DNA from: Ichthyophonus hoferi
Taxonomy: Eukaryota > Opisthokonta > Ichthyosporea > Ichthyophonida > Ichthyophonidae
Length of the DNA: 45,227 nucleotides
Direction: 5' to 3'
Assembly: GCA_002751075.1 (NCBI GenBank)
Contig: NAOQ01000307.1
Span: forward strand, 28,946-74,172
A model generated the notes under the pieces. The model was not told the DNA's origin and ran no database searches. It saw only the letters and a list, made by a program, of their open reading frames with translations. The translations under genes and the position numbers were made by a program. This document shows, piece by piece, positions 34,588 to 45,227 of this stretch; position 1 is the stretch's first letter; each line of letters starts with the position of its first letter.

Positions 34588-34917
34588 ATGGAGACGTTAT
34601 CTAACAGAAAAACTCTTGTGTCTCCTTTTGTGAAGTTTGGTAGAAATCAATTAGGCATTTTAGTAAGTTATGCCAGACAAATTATATTTTTCAACAAAAC
34701 TTAGGGTTCATATTTCTAGCATACTTCTGATACGGAAGATAGAACAGTCGTGCTTAGACCATCATATCGAGTAAGCCATACGAAGAAGCTTATCAAGTAT
34801 AAGCGTTCTTCAAATAAGTGTGGACCTAGAAAACGCAGATCAATAAAGGAGACTACAATGAGGAAACTAATCAGCACTACAACGAACAATTTAGTGAGTG
34901 CCAGCTCAGGAGACTGA
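34588..34917 (+). CDS. Small basic two-exon protein (90 aa), unrecognised
   Basis: Exon 1 is 34588-34662 (METLSNRKTLVSPFVKFG...), exon 2 is 34720-34917. The 57-base intron has a GTAAGT donor and a TATTTCTAG acceptor, and both exons meet in phase 0. The protein is very rich in Lys, Arg, Ser and Thr, with basic clusters (HTKKLIKYKR, CGPRKRRSIK) typical of nuclear localisation or nucleic-acid binding, and has no signal peptide or membrane segment. Support for a real gene is the promoter (TATA plus Inr at the right distance), consensus splice sites, composition less AT-rich than the flanks, and an AATAAA at 35130. I do not recognise the family. The ATG at 34588 is the first after the predicted transcription start. 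Confidence 0.6.
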
Positions 34918-35129
34918 GTGGCATTCAACAGAAACAGTAAAAAAAGTAAAATATAGGGCTAACATGATATACCCTGTCTTTATCCTAAACCATTATCTTG
35001 ACAATGACGCATGCCAGGTGGCAGACTATAGTGCAAGCAAAACTAGAAGCACCCGTTTCAACCACACAATTAATTTATACTACTCTAAACACGTGATGCG
35101 ATGAGACTCAATTCGGATTATACTGTATA

Positions 35130-35135
35130 AATAAA
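35130..35135 (+). terminator. AATAAA poly(A) signal of the small basic gene
   Basis: AATAAA about 210 bases after the stop codon of the 34588-34917 gene. Confidence 0.5.
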
Positions 35136-35943
35136 CTTTTATGGTATACGGGAATTAATCTCAATCTGAATCATTACTATGTAGGTTTGATAGATAATTT
35201 CCTTATTGCCATTAGATGTTAGCTAGATAATATATAATATTGATTAATAGGAGATATAAACGGTTGATCATTCAATCAGTTTGCAAATTAAGTTCTACAC
35301 TAGGAATAAAAAACCAATTAAATATTGAAGTGTCAATCAATAAGTTGCTAATCAATTCGGATTCAACAGAACAAACGGTTTTAGCATTAGAGAGATGAAT
35401 AGGTCTTTATACAGGTATGGAATGAGTCATTCGTATTCAGTAGAACAGATTAAATCAAAATAGGTTTTTACACAAAAAAGCATAAATACAAGGCTTCAAA
35501 CAATAATAAAGAAACTGTACAGACCTGTAAAATCACGGTTAGAAAAAACATGTTCTGGCATAATTTGCATATATTTATGTCTCAATTGTATTTACACTAT
35601 GTCTGTTATTTCTAGATAAGTTAAAATATACAGCCCAGATAGTTTTCTCAGATATTTTTCTAGAAGATCAACTACTTAAGTCAGATAATATTTCTCCTTC
35701 TAGTATAGTGTACTATTACAGTATATACACATACAGATGTAGATCATAACGATGACATATAATATAGTGGCAGGTAAAAGACTGAAGGCGTTGCTTACAC
35801 AACATCACCAGGTTGAACTACAGGTAGAAGTAAATAGGACATAGACTTATCCTTTACTAAAAAAAAAAAGTTCAGATGTTACAGACATACAAAAATAGAA
35901 TTTAGTATCACAGATACCATTTCTAATTCCAATATATATATAC
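35136..35943. other. Intergenic between two convergent genes, nothing recognised
   Basis: AT-rich DNA between the 3' ends of the small basic gene (+) and Ku70 (-). No exon or repeat family is visible. Confidence 0.5.
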
Positions 35944-35949
35944 TTTATT
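35944..35949 (-). terminator. AATAAA overlapping the Ku70 stop codon
   Basis: The minus-strand sequence CAATAAAG contains both the TAA stop (35947-35945) and a perfect AATAAA. If it is the working signal, the 3' UTR is only the 10-30 bases to the cleavage site. Confidence 0.5.
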
Positions 35950-38900
35950 GAGTACTTTTATCCAAGTGTACTTGTATCCTATCTAGTAGTTCTGACTTGT
36001 TCCCACTAACTTTTAGCCCTGAGGCAGACAAAAATGCTTTAAGTTGTGGAATAGTGAGCTTAGAGAGCTGTGTATAGAGGGAGGATTGGTGGGCATAAAG
36101 GTTAGAGCAAAGTGGACAAACATAATAACTTTATATATATATATAGCATATACAGCATAGCATAAATCCAAATAGTCATGATAATAACTAATTAATGCCA
36201 ATTTATTAATTAGCTTATATATATAGTATATTACTTTCCATAACTATATAGGGGTCTGTCAGCTATAAAACATACACAGATACGCACCCATATATATATA
36301 TATACATACCGTGTTGGCTCTGTAGTAAGCCATTACATTATCCTTTATATCCTCCCCTTGACACATCGTTTTTGCCACCCGACCTACCGTGGAAGGTGCC
36401 TGGTATTGCCATTTATAGTTAATACACAGCCTTATACGGTGATTTCCTCTATTGTATATTTTATTTTTCCTTTTATTAGTTACATCTTTTCCATTATACT
36501 CTTATCAACCAATCATAATAATCATATAAAAACTCCGTATTCACATATAATAGCCATAATTATATATATAAGCAAACCTGCTATTTCACCACTATATTAT
36601 GTGCATATATATAACTCACCAGCAGCTGTTCTATTTTAAATTTTATTTATTTCCTGTTTTCACCCCCCTCAATTGCATAGTTGCTTGAAAAGTTATTGAT
36701 TTTAAAATCAAGGGTAGCCAATCATAGCTTTTTAAATAATTTATAATATCTATAGAAATACAAAATACAATATGTAGTTTGTTGTATAAACATTAAATTT
36801 TCATAAATTTCGGTCAAAATATCAATATAAAAAATGTATCTATACACATTTATAATTGCAAGGTGAATTATATTACTAATAAGAGATAAGTACAAATCAC
36901 ATTAATTACTATATCTCCTTCCTATTTTGTAAATATATCATTGTCCAATTAAGACTTAAATGTACATTTTATATTTATCAATGTCCTGTTATTATTTCCC
37001 AGTTTAGTAATATTTACTTTCATTACCTTCCGTTTAGTGGCTCCATTACCTGAGGCCACAGGATCGTACCAATCAGGGTAGACCTACAGTGTAGGATAGT
37101 ATAATAGTATGTAGAATAGGATAATATGTATATATGTAGGATAGCATATATGTATGATGGTATGATAGTATGCATGATAATATGTTAGTAGGTTAGTATG
37201 TATGTTTGGGGGCATGACAATATGTATGAAAGATAGTATAATAATGTAGTAGTATAATAGTATAATAGTATAATAATATAATAATATAACAATATAATAG
37301 TATAATAATATAGTAGTATAATAATATAGTAGTATAATAATATAATAGTATAATAATATAATAATATAACAATATAATAGTATAATAATATAGTAGTATA
37401 ATAATATAACAGTATAATAATATAATAGTATAATAATATAGTAGTATGTATATGGTAAGATATTAGAAGCATCAACAGTTCAATGATCCGCTGCTATTAT
37501 TCATAGTAAATAATGATAATAATTAATAATAATGATTTATCTAATAAGGTGTCTTCTTTTGCTTTTTAGCCAATCACCTTGGTTGTCTTATAGACCTATC
37601 ACGGATGTATGCCTATGGAATAAACCAATCACACACGATATAGGTTGGTATACAAAGGATAACACATATAGAAGGATATGGAGAGAGAGAAAGAGAAAAG
37701 GAAATAGTAAAACTATAAATATCAAAATACCTGTGCTATAAATTCCGGTACGAGAGTACCGTTGATTCGTGCATCCTGTTCTATGACGTCAGGCTGTGTG
37801 GTGTCATTGGTCTCTTCCTCCTGATCCTTGAGGAGGGCAAGGGCTTCGAGGGTAGCATAATGTTTCTGAATAACTGATTTCATTGGATAGATATCATTAG
37901 GTAAGGTATATATATGGGCCATGAGTGGCTCCCATAGAGTTGGGGGGGTATAATTGCATATTTATTACTTTTAAAAATCAGGAAAGTTGTAATTAAACCC
38001 TGTACCGATAAAGCAATAATTAATTAATCATAATCAGAGTAATTAACTAACCTAATTGATTTGACAATGATCGGTAGTTCATTATGTAACAATGAACCAT
38101 TGACCTATAATGAATATATTAATTATTAATTAACAAATCAAACATAACAAGTAGTAAATTTCAAAAACTACCTTACTATAGGCAAAACTATTCTAGCCCT
38201 ATACACGATTAAGACGGCAAGGAAGACTAAGTAATAATTAACTCTTGATAATTTAATTAATAATGAAGTTTCATATTGGTATTATTGGATAGAACAAATT
38301 TAATACAAATTTCATGATAATAGTAGACCTGTAAGGTTGATGGGTTAATAAAATGTGTATAAGTATAAAAGTATATATGTATAGGTAAACACGGGTTGGA
38401 ACATTTGCAGGTACACATGATAGCTATACAGGCATGTATTATGCATCTCCTTCCCTACCTGGATTACTAAACATCGTAGGATCAAACCCATCTATCCTCA
38501 TACTATGCACTATTAACTTCATCTTTTCAATATCATTGTCATGGGCTGTATATAGAAACATGGAGTTAGCTATCATGTCATTACGCTGTACGGTATAGGG
38601 GACCACCCATCAGGTACAGCGTCATTAGGACGTGTTGCATATAACCACACTTTATGATATCATTATGACGTACTACTTATACCACTAAATATTAGGTATG
38701 GTATGTATAGCTAGAATCAACGGGTGCCTCCTCTAGAGCTAGATCATTACTGCATAGTAATTTTACGTAGTCCTTGGCTCTCTCGGAGGGGAGGTTTACA
38801 GGTAAATTACAAGAGACAGAGTGATTTATTGCCAATCAAATAATTTTTTAATAAATAAATATATAATAAACAACGATTAGACCAATCAGTGTACTTTATA

Positions 38901-41900
38901 TTATTAGCAGCCAGTAAACAAGTATGATATCAGACAACATAATTCACCAAATATAGGAAGCAGTCAAAAGCACCACCTAGGATATTAGTAACCTAATCGT
39001 AATACAAAGTACAGGGGATAGTATGATAGGCTGGCTATAATTACAATAACTTTATATATCAATTTTCATTGGCTGCAGTGTTGATTAACCCTAATAACTT
39101 TCGTAGAGAAACTGGGGTAGGGTTTAATAAAACAATCTCCACCAATCGTCATATCTCTTTAAAGTATATATACATACATACACCTACCTCTATTCTCACC
39201 AACGGGCTCATAATTCAGCTTACGTAAGTCATTAGAGTAAGGTAAATAGATTATATGGAACCCTGGACCTTTATTAACCGCCCCTGATTCGTCCTTTTCA
39301 CAGGCCTGCAATATCATGACGTTATATTTCCGTCATTAAGGAAGTAATAAGTATATGAAATGCTAGGCTGTAGATATAACTAATAATTGATTATACTTTA
39401 TATCAGCCAGTAGGAGTTATATGTTAAATGATCTTACATCATTCTTATAAATATATGTATAGGAATGTTTTAATTGGATCCAATACATCATAAAATATAA
39501 AATAATATAACTATATCCAATATAGTATTGGTTATTTTATAAAATTAAATCTGAAGGATTATAATCTCATCTTGCTATAGATCTAGCTAATCATATAATG
39601 TTCTTTACTAACAGCCAATGGCTAACAGTTACCTTGTAACGCAATACCCAAGTATATATACTACAATTATACGTATACATACGTACATACATACATATAC
39701 ATACACATATACATAGATATACATACACATAATGCATAATACATATACATACACATATACATAGATATACATACACATAATGCATAATACATATACCTAC
39801 ACACACAAATACCTCAGCCCACCTGTGGTAGTAGAAAGGCAATCTTTGGTGTATTGCCCTGCCTAGTGAGTACTCTACAAAGTGGGCCCTGGCCCAACTC
39901 TAAACACTTTTGATGGAGGGCGGCAAAGGCCTGGACACTGCCTTTAATTACCTATTGGCCAATTATAAATAAATGTTAAAAATTTAATATTAAAAAAATG
40001 TTTCATTTAAAAATTCAAGTTAAAAATTTAAAGTTGCAAGTTACGATAATTTTTATATTTATATTTTAGGTATTATGTTGTTACGGGCGCTACACGAATG
40101 ACACAGAGAGAATAAAATGTGACAGTAAAACATGACTTTTTTCTTGAATGTAAGCTAAATTTTAAAATAAATGCAGAATATTTGAAAGGGTTTAAAAATA
40201 AACAAAAAAAAAGATGACGTCAATATATTATGGTAGGCGCTAGATGATTCATAATGGAACACATGCCAAACACTAATTATTGGTCATCCCTGGGCCAATA
40301 GAAACACACAGAGTAAGACAGAAACAATGATTAAAAGCAATGCGCTTATTTTACATTTTAAAGTATATTTGTCCCTATCAAGTTGCTATCTTATAATCCC
40401 GTAATCCCAAAATTTGTGAGGAGAAACGACAGTTAATTAGTAGTTAATAAAAATTAAAGTCATCGATGCAACCAATCTATGGCCAATTTAAAATTACTTT
40501 CTTTATAAGAAAATATATAATTTAGAGCTATAAGAGATATTAAAGCCTATTATGTCAATCAACAGTAAGGAAATGTTTAATTAAAAATGATTTAAAGCAA
40601 GATAGTTCTAACCCCAATAATAGGGAAGCACCAAGAAACAGCAACCAATTTACTTGTAGGATTATTAATAAACAAATATAATTAGTATAAATTTTCAATA
40701 GAAAATATGTTGCTTTATATGGCATAAAGAAAGACATATAAAGGTGATACAAATCTCTATAAATAAAACCGTGCAATCTCATCCAATTAAACGTACATTT
40801 AGTATTTAATAGAGTAAGTAAAACAAGATGTATATATGAATACCTTTTCGTCAGGATAAATAAAGTCATTGGTTCTGATGTTGTGATAAATTTTAAGTTC
40901 CGTGAGCGGCTTAAATCCGAGTAGGGTCATACCTGATTATATTTAATAATCCGGGGTTAGTTGTTTAAACCAAATAAATAATTAAATACTACCTTTTAGT
41001 AAATAGAAACACAAATTCATGTCTTGGTTAGTGTTACTTATTAATTAAATTGAAACATTGACTGGTTTAATTAATTAGTTAATTAATGGAGGGAGAAAGA
41101 AACACCAAAAGAAACAGATATAAAAGAACTGTCGAACTAATACATCTCTATATAATATACCATATGTAGAAGACACAGCATTGACGAGTAGTGTAGGAAG
41201 CAAGGGATACAGAAAACGTAAAGAGAGGGGGAAGGGGAGGGAGAGGGAGAAAGAGAGGAAGATATATATGTATATATATATATATATATATACAGCACAC
41301 TGTAAACACACCAGGGTTCTCCGTGCCCTTGATAGCCTTGGCCTCATCGTTCTCGAAATAGACCTATCAACGGTACATGTTAAAATATAATAACCATTTA
41401 AAATGCAGAACTGGCCATTATAAAGCCATATAACTCACCCATGTTGGTATAAAATACAAAAATATGATGTGGTTGGTAGAATAAAACAATAAAACACTAG
41501 ATCATCGGGTAATTAGTCAATAAAGCCATATTAAAATATACAATAGATATAGGAAAGAAAGTAAAGACAAATAATTGGCTGCAAGCTCTCTATCTCTCTT
41601 TCTATTTCTCTTCCCGAATTTCCTATGTATCCGCCTATCTTCTTACTATAGTTCTCTTTTTTTATTCTTCCCCTTTCATAGTCAAAAACACGTTTTTTAA
41701 TATAAAAATAGAAAACCAGAAAAGTAACCAACCATATTCAACCCTTATAAAAGACTAAACTAACTACCAATCAGACCTCACCATTTCACCACCATATTCA
41801 TAGCCCTTCTTCATATCATAGGGGGTTATCACGTGACCTGTAGCCTATTTGATTGGTCAAAGGTATGAGCATCACGTGATATTACGCGCCAAAATAATCA

Positions 41901-42895
41901 TCTTAGGCAAGTATATATAGAAAGCTTATTGGGCGACAACCTACCGGACAACAACAACACATATATATAGTATCTTGTTTAAAGAAATATAATCCAATAC
42001 TAGAGCTATTTTATATTTTATTTGTAGCTTGCCTACCTATATAAACTATGATTACGTGCATAATAATAAAAATAAGCTTATATGGGTCAATTTTTTATTG
42101 CATTGTATTACATTCTATTATATTGTAGTATAGTATAGGTATAGTACAGTACAGTCTAGTATAGAATAGTATAATATAGTATAGTATAGTATAGTATCCT
42201 AATCTATCACCTACCTGACATATATTACGGGATATTAACTTTAGCTCTTCATTGGACTGCCTCTCTAACCATATGAACGCATTCCTTTTGGCTGGACTAA
42301 TTAACTTATATCTGTATGAATACATTTAATAGGGCATAAGTCATGTCTCTCTTTATATTAAAGGTTTACCCTGATTCTATAGCCAACCAATAGCATATAT
42401 CCTTTTGAATTTCTTCAATGTCTTTTATCGATCGAACCAACCATGAGATGAGATAAGCCTAATTAGTCATTCGTACTAATTAGTAATAATTACTCCGCTT
42501 ATAAAATCAATCAGTATATTTTGATACCATTAAATAAGTGTCCCTCGCATTCTTAAATATATATATGTGCTAATATAGGACCATTAATTATATTAGTTAC
42601 AGTAATCGTGGTGCTTTACATATATGTAAGGGCAGTACTGATAGTTTAATACACGTGCTACCCACTGTACAGTTACTACTCTATTCTAATGTTTTATTTC
42701 TATTGGGCATATATATTTTAACACATAATTTACTTTGGTTTAGTCTCAATCTCCCTGATCATTGGCTGTTTATCATGAAGGAGGTAATGGGGAGGGGACA
42801 GGTAGGTGTGGCAATTGAATATGTGTATATGAATATATACATGCTACTATACTATTGCATTATTGTATTATCATACCATCCTAATATTATACCAT

Positions 42896-42926
<31 letters not shown>

Positions 42927-44593
42927 GCTATCATACATATATACTATACTATATTATAGGGGTTTTTGTACATGAACTTACACCCCTATTCCAATTTCCA
43001 TTCCCTCTCCTATCTTCCATGGTATACGGGCCAATGGGCGTCGTGAAAATTGCTTTAAAGGGAGGAAATATTAGTGATTGATTGGATCATGATCAGATAT
43101 GTAACACTATTATTTATAAGTTAGATATATTCTAATAGCCAATGACTAAATTATTAATGCCAACTCTATTTTAAATAAATGTTTATAAATAATTACTAGC
43201 TTCACTAAGTGGAATATAAATTAAATTATAGAAATAACGCAATAAGAAAAGGAAGACACAGACTAATATATATACCTCTGTGTCCTATTAAAAATCATTA
43301 AATTTAAGCATCCAATAAACTCACCTTAATTTTAAAGCGCTCATTTAATTCCATCAATCGCGTAGCAGGCTCTACATGACTTAGGGCCTCTGCCGTTTCT
43401 TTATCTAGATCGAGTAAATCCTATTGGGTAATTCAATGATGAAAATCAATATAAATTTAAAATAACAAACGAGTTTTTATAAAGAAAGAAGAAAGAAAAA
43501 CGGATGGAAGGCATGTGTGTATATGTATATAATATAGTATATTCTTTCATTATCTCATATCATATTGTATGAACCAATACAACAGCACCTTCTAGTGTAT
43601 TACATGCCTACCGCCCACCATATATATTTATATACCTTGTAGAATATATCAATGTCAAATCTTTCACCCCCTGGTGGATTTAGATGAAGCAGTTCAACTT
43701 GACAGCCTGTACTGGCGGCATCCTAAATAGAATATAGATTAAAAATAGCAATACAATTAAAAATCAATATTCTTCTTAGCTTAATTAGAAAAAACGCGTT
43801 AATATAGATTGATTATTTAATCACTCATTGTGAGAAAATGCACGCGCTGCACATTATTTTAAATAATGTTATTCCTACCAACCCGAAAAGCGCAATAAGG
43901 GTTACTAGAAACATGCGCCTTTGATTGATATAAAATTTTATGATATTTAAGTTAGTGTTAATATTATATTATCAACCATTTTCAATCTAGTTTTGGTTTG
44001 TATACTACAAACTCATTGGTAGAATAAATAAATCAAACTCAAATAATTGGTTCAAATTAGGCTAAATTACTTTATATGCTTATACACTGATACTATGATA
44101 CTATTGTCTATGCACTGATAGTGACAGTAAAAATATATATGTTATGACTATACGAATGCTTCCACAGTTAATATTTAATTTGCATACACTGGAACTGCAT
44201 GTGTAATAGTAACAGTGATTGCTAATCAAATTAAACAGTTAAAGTTGTGTAATGAAATAAATAAATAAATGCGCTTTTAAAATATATTTTAGCCCGTACT
44301 AACTTCACTATTGACTATAATTGTAGTTACAATAGTAAAAGAATATAGTATCTATGATAGGAGTATAGGGCATTAGGATATGCATTTTTAGTATTAGATA
44401 GAAAATTTTATGAGTAAAAAAAGATATTAAGAATAATAATAATAATAACAGCAACAGCAACAACAAAACAATAACAACAATAATAATTACCCTCGCTCGC
44501 TGTATTGTTTGTGTGCGGATACTAATGTCGCCATTACAGGGATTATCATGACATGTTATGATAAATATTTTTTTATCTCCGGCAGTGGTCGCT
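35945..44593 (-). CDS. XRCC6: Ku70 (XRCC6), DNA double-strand break end-binding subunit, 15 exons, 5' part outside window
   Basis: With Ku80, forms the ring that threads onto broken DNA ends and starts non-homologous end joining. Exons: 44593-44491, 43722-43636, 43420-43325, 43052-42982, 42311-42215, 41844-41782, 41363-41312, 40932-40844, 39951-39823, 39305-39188, 38545-38459, 37873-37731, 37083-37027, 36399-36310, 36067-35945. All phases agree, giving 467 residues. Seen in order: the end of the vWA domain (KKIFIITCHDNP, then ELLHLNPPGGERFDIDIFYK), the beta-barrel core (IGIGVYKLISPAKR; TLLGFKPLTELKIYHN; KIAFLLPQ; GPGFHIIYLPYSNDLRKL), the helical C-terminal arm (IQKHYATLEALALLKDQEEE), the linker VYPDWYDPV...TKRK, and a SAP DNA-binding domain (LTIPQLKAFLSASGLKVSGN...LLDRI). 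Each part lines up with vertebrate Ku70. The N-terminal ~150 residues, including the start codon, lie right of the window or in unseen exons. Confidence 0.94.
37230..37446. repeat. (ATAATAGT/ATAATAAT)n satellite in a Ku70 intron
   Basis: About 200 bases of ATAGTATAATAATATAAT-type 8-11-mers between Ku70 exons at 37083 and 37731. They create a spurious long Tyr/Ile/Leu ORF on the minus strand. Confidence 0.85.
38692..38835 (-). other. Unexplained protein-like ORF inside a Ku70 intron
   Basis: A 48-codon frame on the Ku70 strand reads ...NLPVNLPSERAKDYVKLL, then CSNDLALEEAPVDSS. It is charged and balanced, unlike nearby AT-rich noise, and its bases are less AT-rich. It lies in the intron between exons 39305-39188 and 38545-38459, which join in frame and match Ku70 without it. 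An acceptor (GAGAG/CC) could enter in the right phase, but no good donor follows before a stop. Confidence 0.3.
39690..39790. repeat. 48-bp tandem repeat (two copies) in a Ku70 intron
   Basis: CATATACATACACATATA... ending in ACATAATGCATAATA is present twice in a row, just left of the exon at 39823. Confidence 0.85.
41218..41292. repeat. GA-rich tract followed by (TA)n in a Ku70 intron
   Basis: A purine-rich AGAGAGGGGGAAGGGG-type tract (41218-41262) runs into (TA)n (41265-41292), next to the donor of the exon 41363-41312. Confidence 0.8.
42108..42198. repeat. (TATAG/TATAC)n pentamer microsatellite in a Ku70 intron
   Basis: Tandem TATAG and related pentamers directly left of the exon 42311-42215. 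Confidence 0.8.
42895..42924. repeat. (TA)n microsatellite in a Ku70 intron
   Basis: About 14 perfect TA dinucleotides near the donor of exon 43052-42982. Confidence 0.9.
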
Positions 44594-45227
44594 CTGTATC
44601 AAATATGTACGACAACGAGATATGATTAGGTTAGAAATGGAGATAAGAAGGAGTGCGGCTGGAACGTTTGTTCTTTCCATCTCAATGGTAATTAGGGTCT
44701 TTTTGCGTGGTAAAATATCATAATTATTAATTAAATACCAGTTTATAGTAGTTATGGTTGGTTAATGTACTTAATATATAAATCCATTCTATATGTTATG
44801 TGCCCCTTGTGACCCATCCCGATGAATTAAAAACTAGGATTAAAGCAATGTCACTAGTAAATAAACATTATATTTTAATTCTTCCATTCAAAATTCATCA
44901 ATGCATTAGTGTTAAATTAGCACAGTAATGATGCGATTGGGTATCCCTACCTACCTCCTAAAGAGGAGGACAAACAATAATAACATTAAAACATTTAAAA
45001 TACAATCGGCTGCATTTAATCGATACAATTGGTATTAATTAAGAATCAATCGCTATTGGTTAAAGTATAGATCAATTGTCATGATGGCTCACGGCTCACC
45101 AATTGTAATTTTCTTTTCAAAAAAGCAGGAAGCTACAAACACTATCAAATCAAGCGCCCAATTAACTATTTAATGCCAATTTATCTATTATATTATATAA
45201 CAAATATAAATTTCGTGTAAAAAAACA
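44594..45227 (-). other. Ku70 intron sequence up to the window edge
   Basis: The leftmost visible Ku70 exon enters in phase 2, so at least one more exon lies upstream. No exon resembling the vWA domain is seen in these 634 bases. One spot (minus strand, 44972-44945) has a strong TTTGTCCTCCTCTTTAG acceptor directly followed by GAG and a GTAGGT donor, discussed under findings. Confidence 0.5.

Noticed and set aside
37185-37475. 96-aa minus-strand ORF of Tyr/Ile/Leu repeats
   Set aside because: It is the translation of an AT satellite in a Ku70 intron.
38723-38802. A plus-strand exon with CTCTAG acceptor and CAG/GTAAAT donor
   Set aside because: The signals fit, but the surrounding gene is on the minus strand and the minus frame here is more protein-like.
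39591-39842. 83-aa minus-strand ORF with an internal peptide repeat
   Set aside because: The peptide repeat comes from the 48-bp tandem repeat; its end overlaps the Ku70 exon in another frame.
42863-43081. Plus-strand ORF ending ...MGVVKIALKGGNISD
   Set aside because: It is the shadow of Ku70 exon 43052-42982 on the other strand, which fits the Ku70 sequence and phases.
1-45227. CRISPR arrays, bacterial operons, riboswitches, insertion sequences
   Set aside because: The window is plainly eukaryotic (spliced genes, Pol III tRNA signals). No spaced short repeats, Shine-Dalgarno pattern or transposase was seen, and no retroviral or Polinton-type protein was recognised.

Overview
The window is strongly AT-rich, intron-dense eukaryotic DNA with many (TA)n, pentamer and longer tandem repeats, short GT-AG introns (57 to about 1100 bases), TATA boxes and AATAAA signals. 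The recognisable genes point to an invertebrate animal: a mitochondrial ankyrin-AAA disaggregase of the CLPB/SKD3 type, a ZC3H11A-type triple-CCCH protein, an F-box/LRR protein, a secreted protein of CBM14 (peritrophin-A) repeats, and Ku70. I cannot fix the phylum from the sequence.

Layout. 1-5507 (-): CLPB, from its initiator ATG through the first half of the AAA domain, running off the left edge; 13 exons join in frame. 6056-15920: a directly repeated locus of three units of about 2 kb (A, B, C). The middle unit is swollen to 5.7 kb by three ORF-bearing stretches absent from A and C. 16627-17167 is an assembly gap. 17997-20676 (-): F-box/LRR gene in three exons, the first only 34 coding bases. 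20677-25500: largely empty, with the ZC3H11A leader at its right end. 25526-29012 (+): ZC3H11A-like gene in five coding exons. 31036-31815 (-): single-exon secreted protein with four CBM14-like domains and one in-frame TAG. 32425-33446: a tandem repeat of about 460 bp. 33661-33733 (+): tRNA-Gln(TTG). 34588-34917 (+): a small basic two-exon gene. 35945-44593 (-): Ku70 (XRCC6), 15 exons covering the end of the vWA domain, the beta-barrel core, the C-terminal arm and the SAP domain. The Ku70 5' exons lie beyond the right edge.

The genes are independent housekeeping or structural genes rather than a cluster. Two unrelated TATA genes (31815 - and 34588 +) share almost the same core promoter: a TATA box, then an ACCGAC(T/A)GTCAGT block with the A of TCAGT exactly 24 bases after the first T of TATA. 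In CLPB, a 46-bp minisatellite has copied the exon 4 splice donor into the intron several times. The least explained region is the 6-16 kb repeat locus, whose middle unit carries small ORFs I do not recognise. All exon models were read by eye from phase, splice sites and family resemblance; no alignment was run.
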